Source of the DNA: Streptoverticillium olivoreticuli subsp. olivoreticuli
Lineage (GTDB): Bacteria; Actinomycetota; Actinomycetes; Streptomycetales; Streptomycetaceae
DNA: 64,000 nucleotides
Reading direction: 5' to 3'
Assembly: GCF_003391135.1 (NCBI RefSeq)
Contig: NZ_CP031455.1
Span: 5,626,001-5,690,000 of the forward strand
The translations under genes and the position numbers were made by a program. Below, piece after piece: positions 63,906 to 64,000 of this stretch. The stretch's first letter is position 1. Each line of letters starts with the position of its first letter. Below the pieces are notes generated by a model, which was not told where the DNA came from, made no database searches, and worked only from the letters and a program-made list of their open reading frames with translations.

Positions 63906-64000
63906 CTCTGCTCAGGCGCCGAAGTTCACGCTCTGCTTGGCGTGCCGGGCCCGGGCAGTCGACCCGACCAGTGTCACGGAAGGGGCTGGTCGGGGCGTCG

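Noticed and set aside
1..64000. CRISPR arrays, rRNA, tRNA, intact insertion sequences or prophage
   Set aside because: I saw no regularly spaced identical repeats, no tRNA-like cloverleaf and no transposase or integrase reading frame.

Overview
The window is high-GC actinobacterial chromosome, almost certainly Streptomyces. The gene content and order match the S. coelicolor core around SCO4143-4180 and SCO4204-4232, recognised from memory (nur, glnR, mshD, ppk, mshA, gpmA, phoU-phoR-phoP, carD). There are no rRNA or tRNA genes, no CRISPR array and no intact insertion sequence. Most genes carry GC-rich third positions. Many start codons lie 6-7 nt behind a TANNNT hexamer with no Shine-Dalgarno sequence, the usual signature of leaderless mRNAs in this genus.

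Layout. 1-5.1 kb: dtd, a YgfZ/GcvT-like folate protein, the nickel regulator nur, and a three-gene FecCD/BtuCD-type ABC importer behind a cobalamin riboswitch. 5.1-10.7 kb: a nitrobindin-like protein, a 33-aa membrane peptide, a DsrE protein, DUF3099, a thiosulfate sulfurtransferase with its DUF1416 partner and an upstream Cys-rich leader peptide, a DUF2993 protein and a MoaD-like carrier. 10.8-16.8 kb: a heterodimeric ABC exporter pair, glnR (preceded by a strongly initiated 22-codon uORF) and a LacI regulator.

16.8-39.5 kb looks accessory. It holds a sigma factor with its partner, a serine hydrolase, an alpha/beta hydrolase, a PucR-like regulator containing a rare TTA codon, and then the most exciting locus: a borosin-type RiPP unit. 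That unit is a tetrapyrrole-methylase-fold peptide backbone N-methyltransferase with a C-terminal borosin-binding-like domain, followed 11 bp later by a 45-codon precursor ending in YVVEIAEVEVVEDAD and a terminator hairpin. Further on are secreted proteins, a WhiJ-like XRE/DUF397/GNAT/ATPase group, a RICIN protein, a decayed CU044_5270-like gene, and a seven-gene one-strand operon (class II aldolase, membrane protein, FAD protein, MelC1, tyrosinase MelC2, MoaF-like secreted protein, amino-acid permease). An SAM methyltransferase closes the segment.

39.5-51.7 kb returns to core: a two-component system with an HtrA-like protease, 5'-nucleotidase, mshD, a GntR/ABC unit, and ppk-CHAD-NUDIX. 51.9-64 kb: an SAM methyltransferase, mshA, a YbjN protein, an MFS transporter, gpmA, an Asp/His-repeat surface protein with a class F sortase, a 35-aa metallothionein-like peptide, phoU divergent from phoR-phoP across a PHO box, a lipoprotein and carD. 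Phosphate metabolism (5'-nucleotidase, ppk/CHAD, phoU/R/P), nitrogen control (GlnR), nickel and cobalamin homeostasis, and mycothiol synthesis (mshA, mshD) are the main physiological themes of the core parts.
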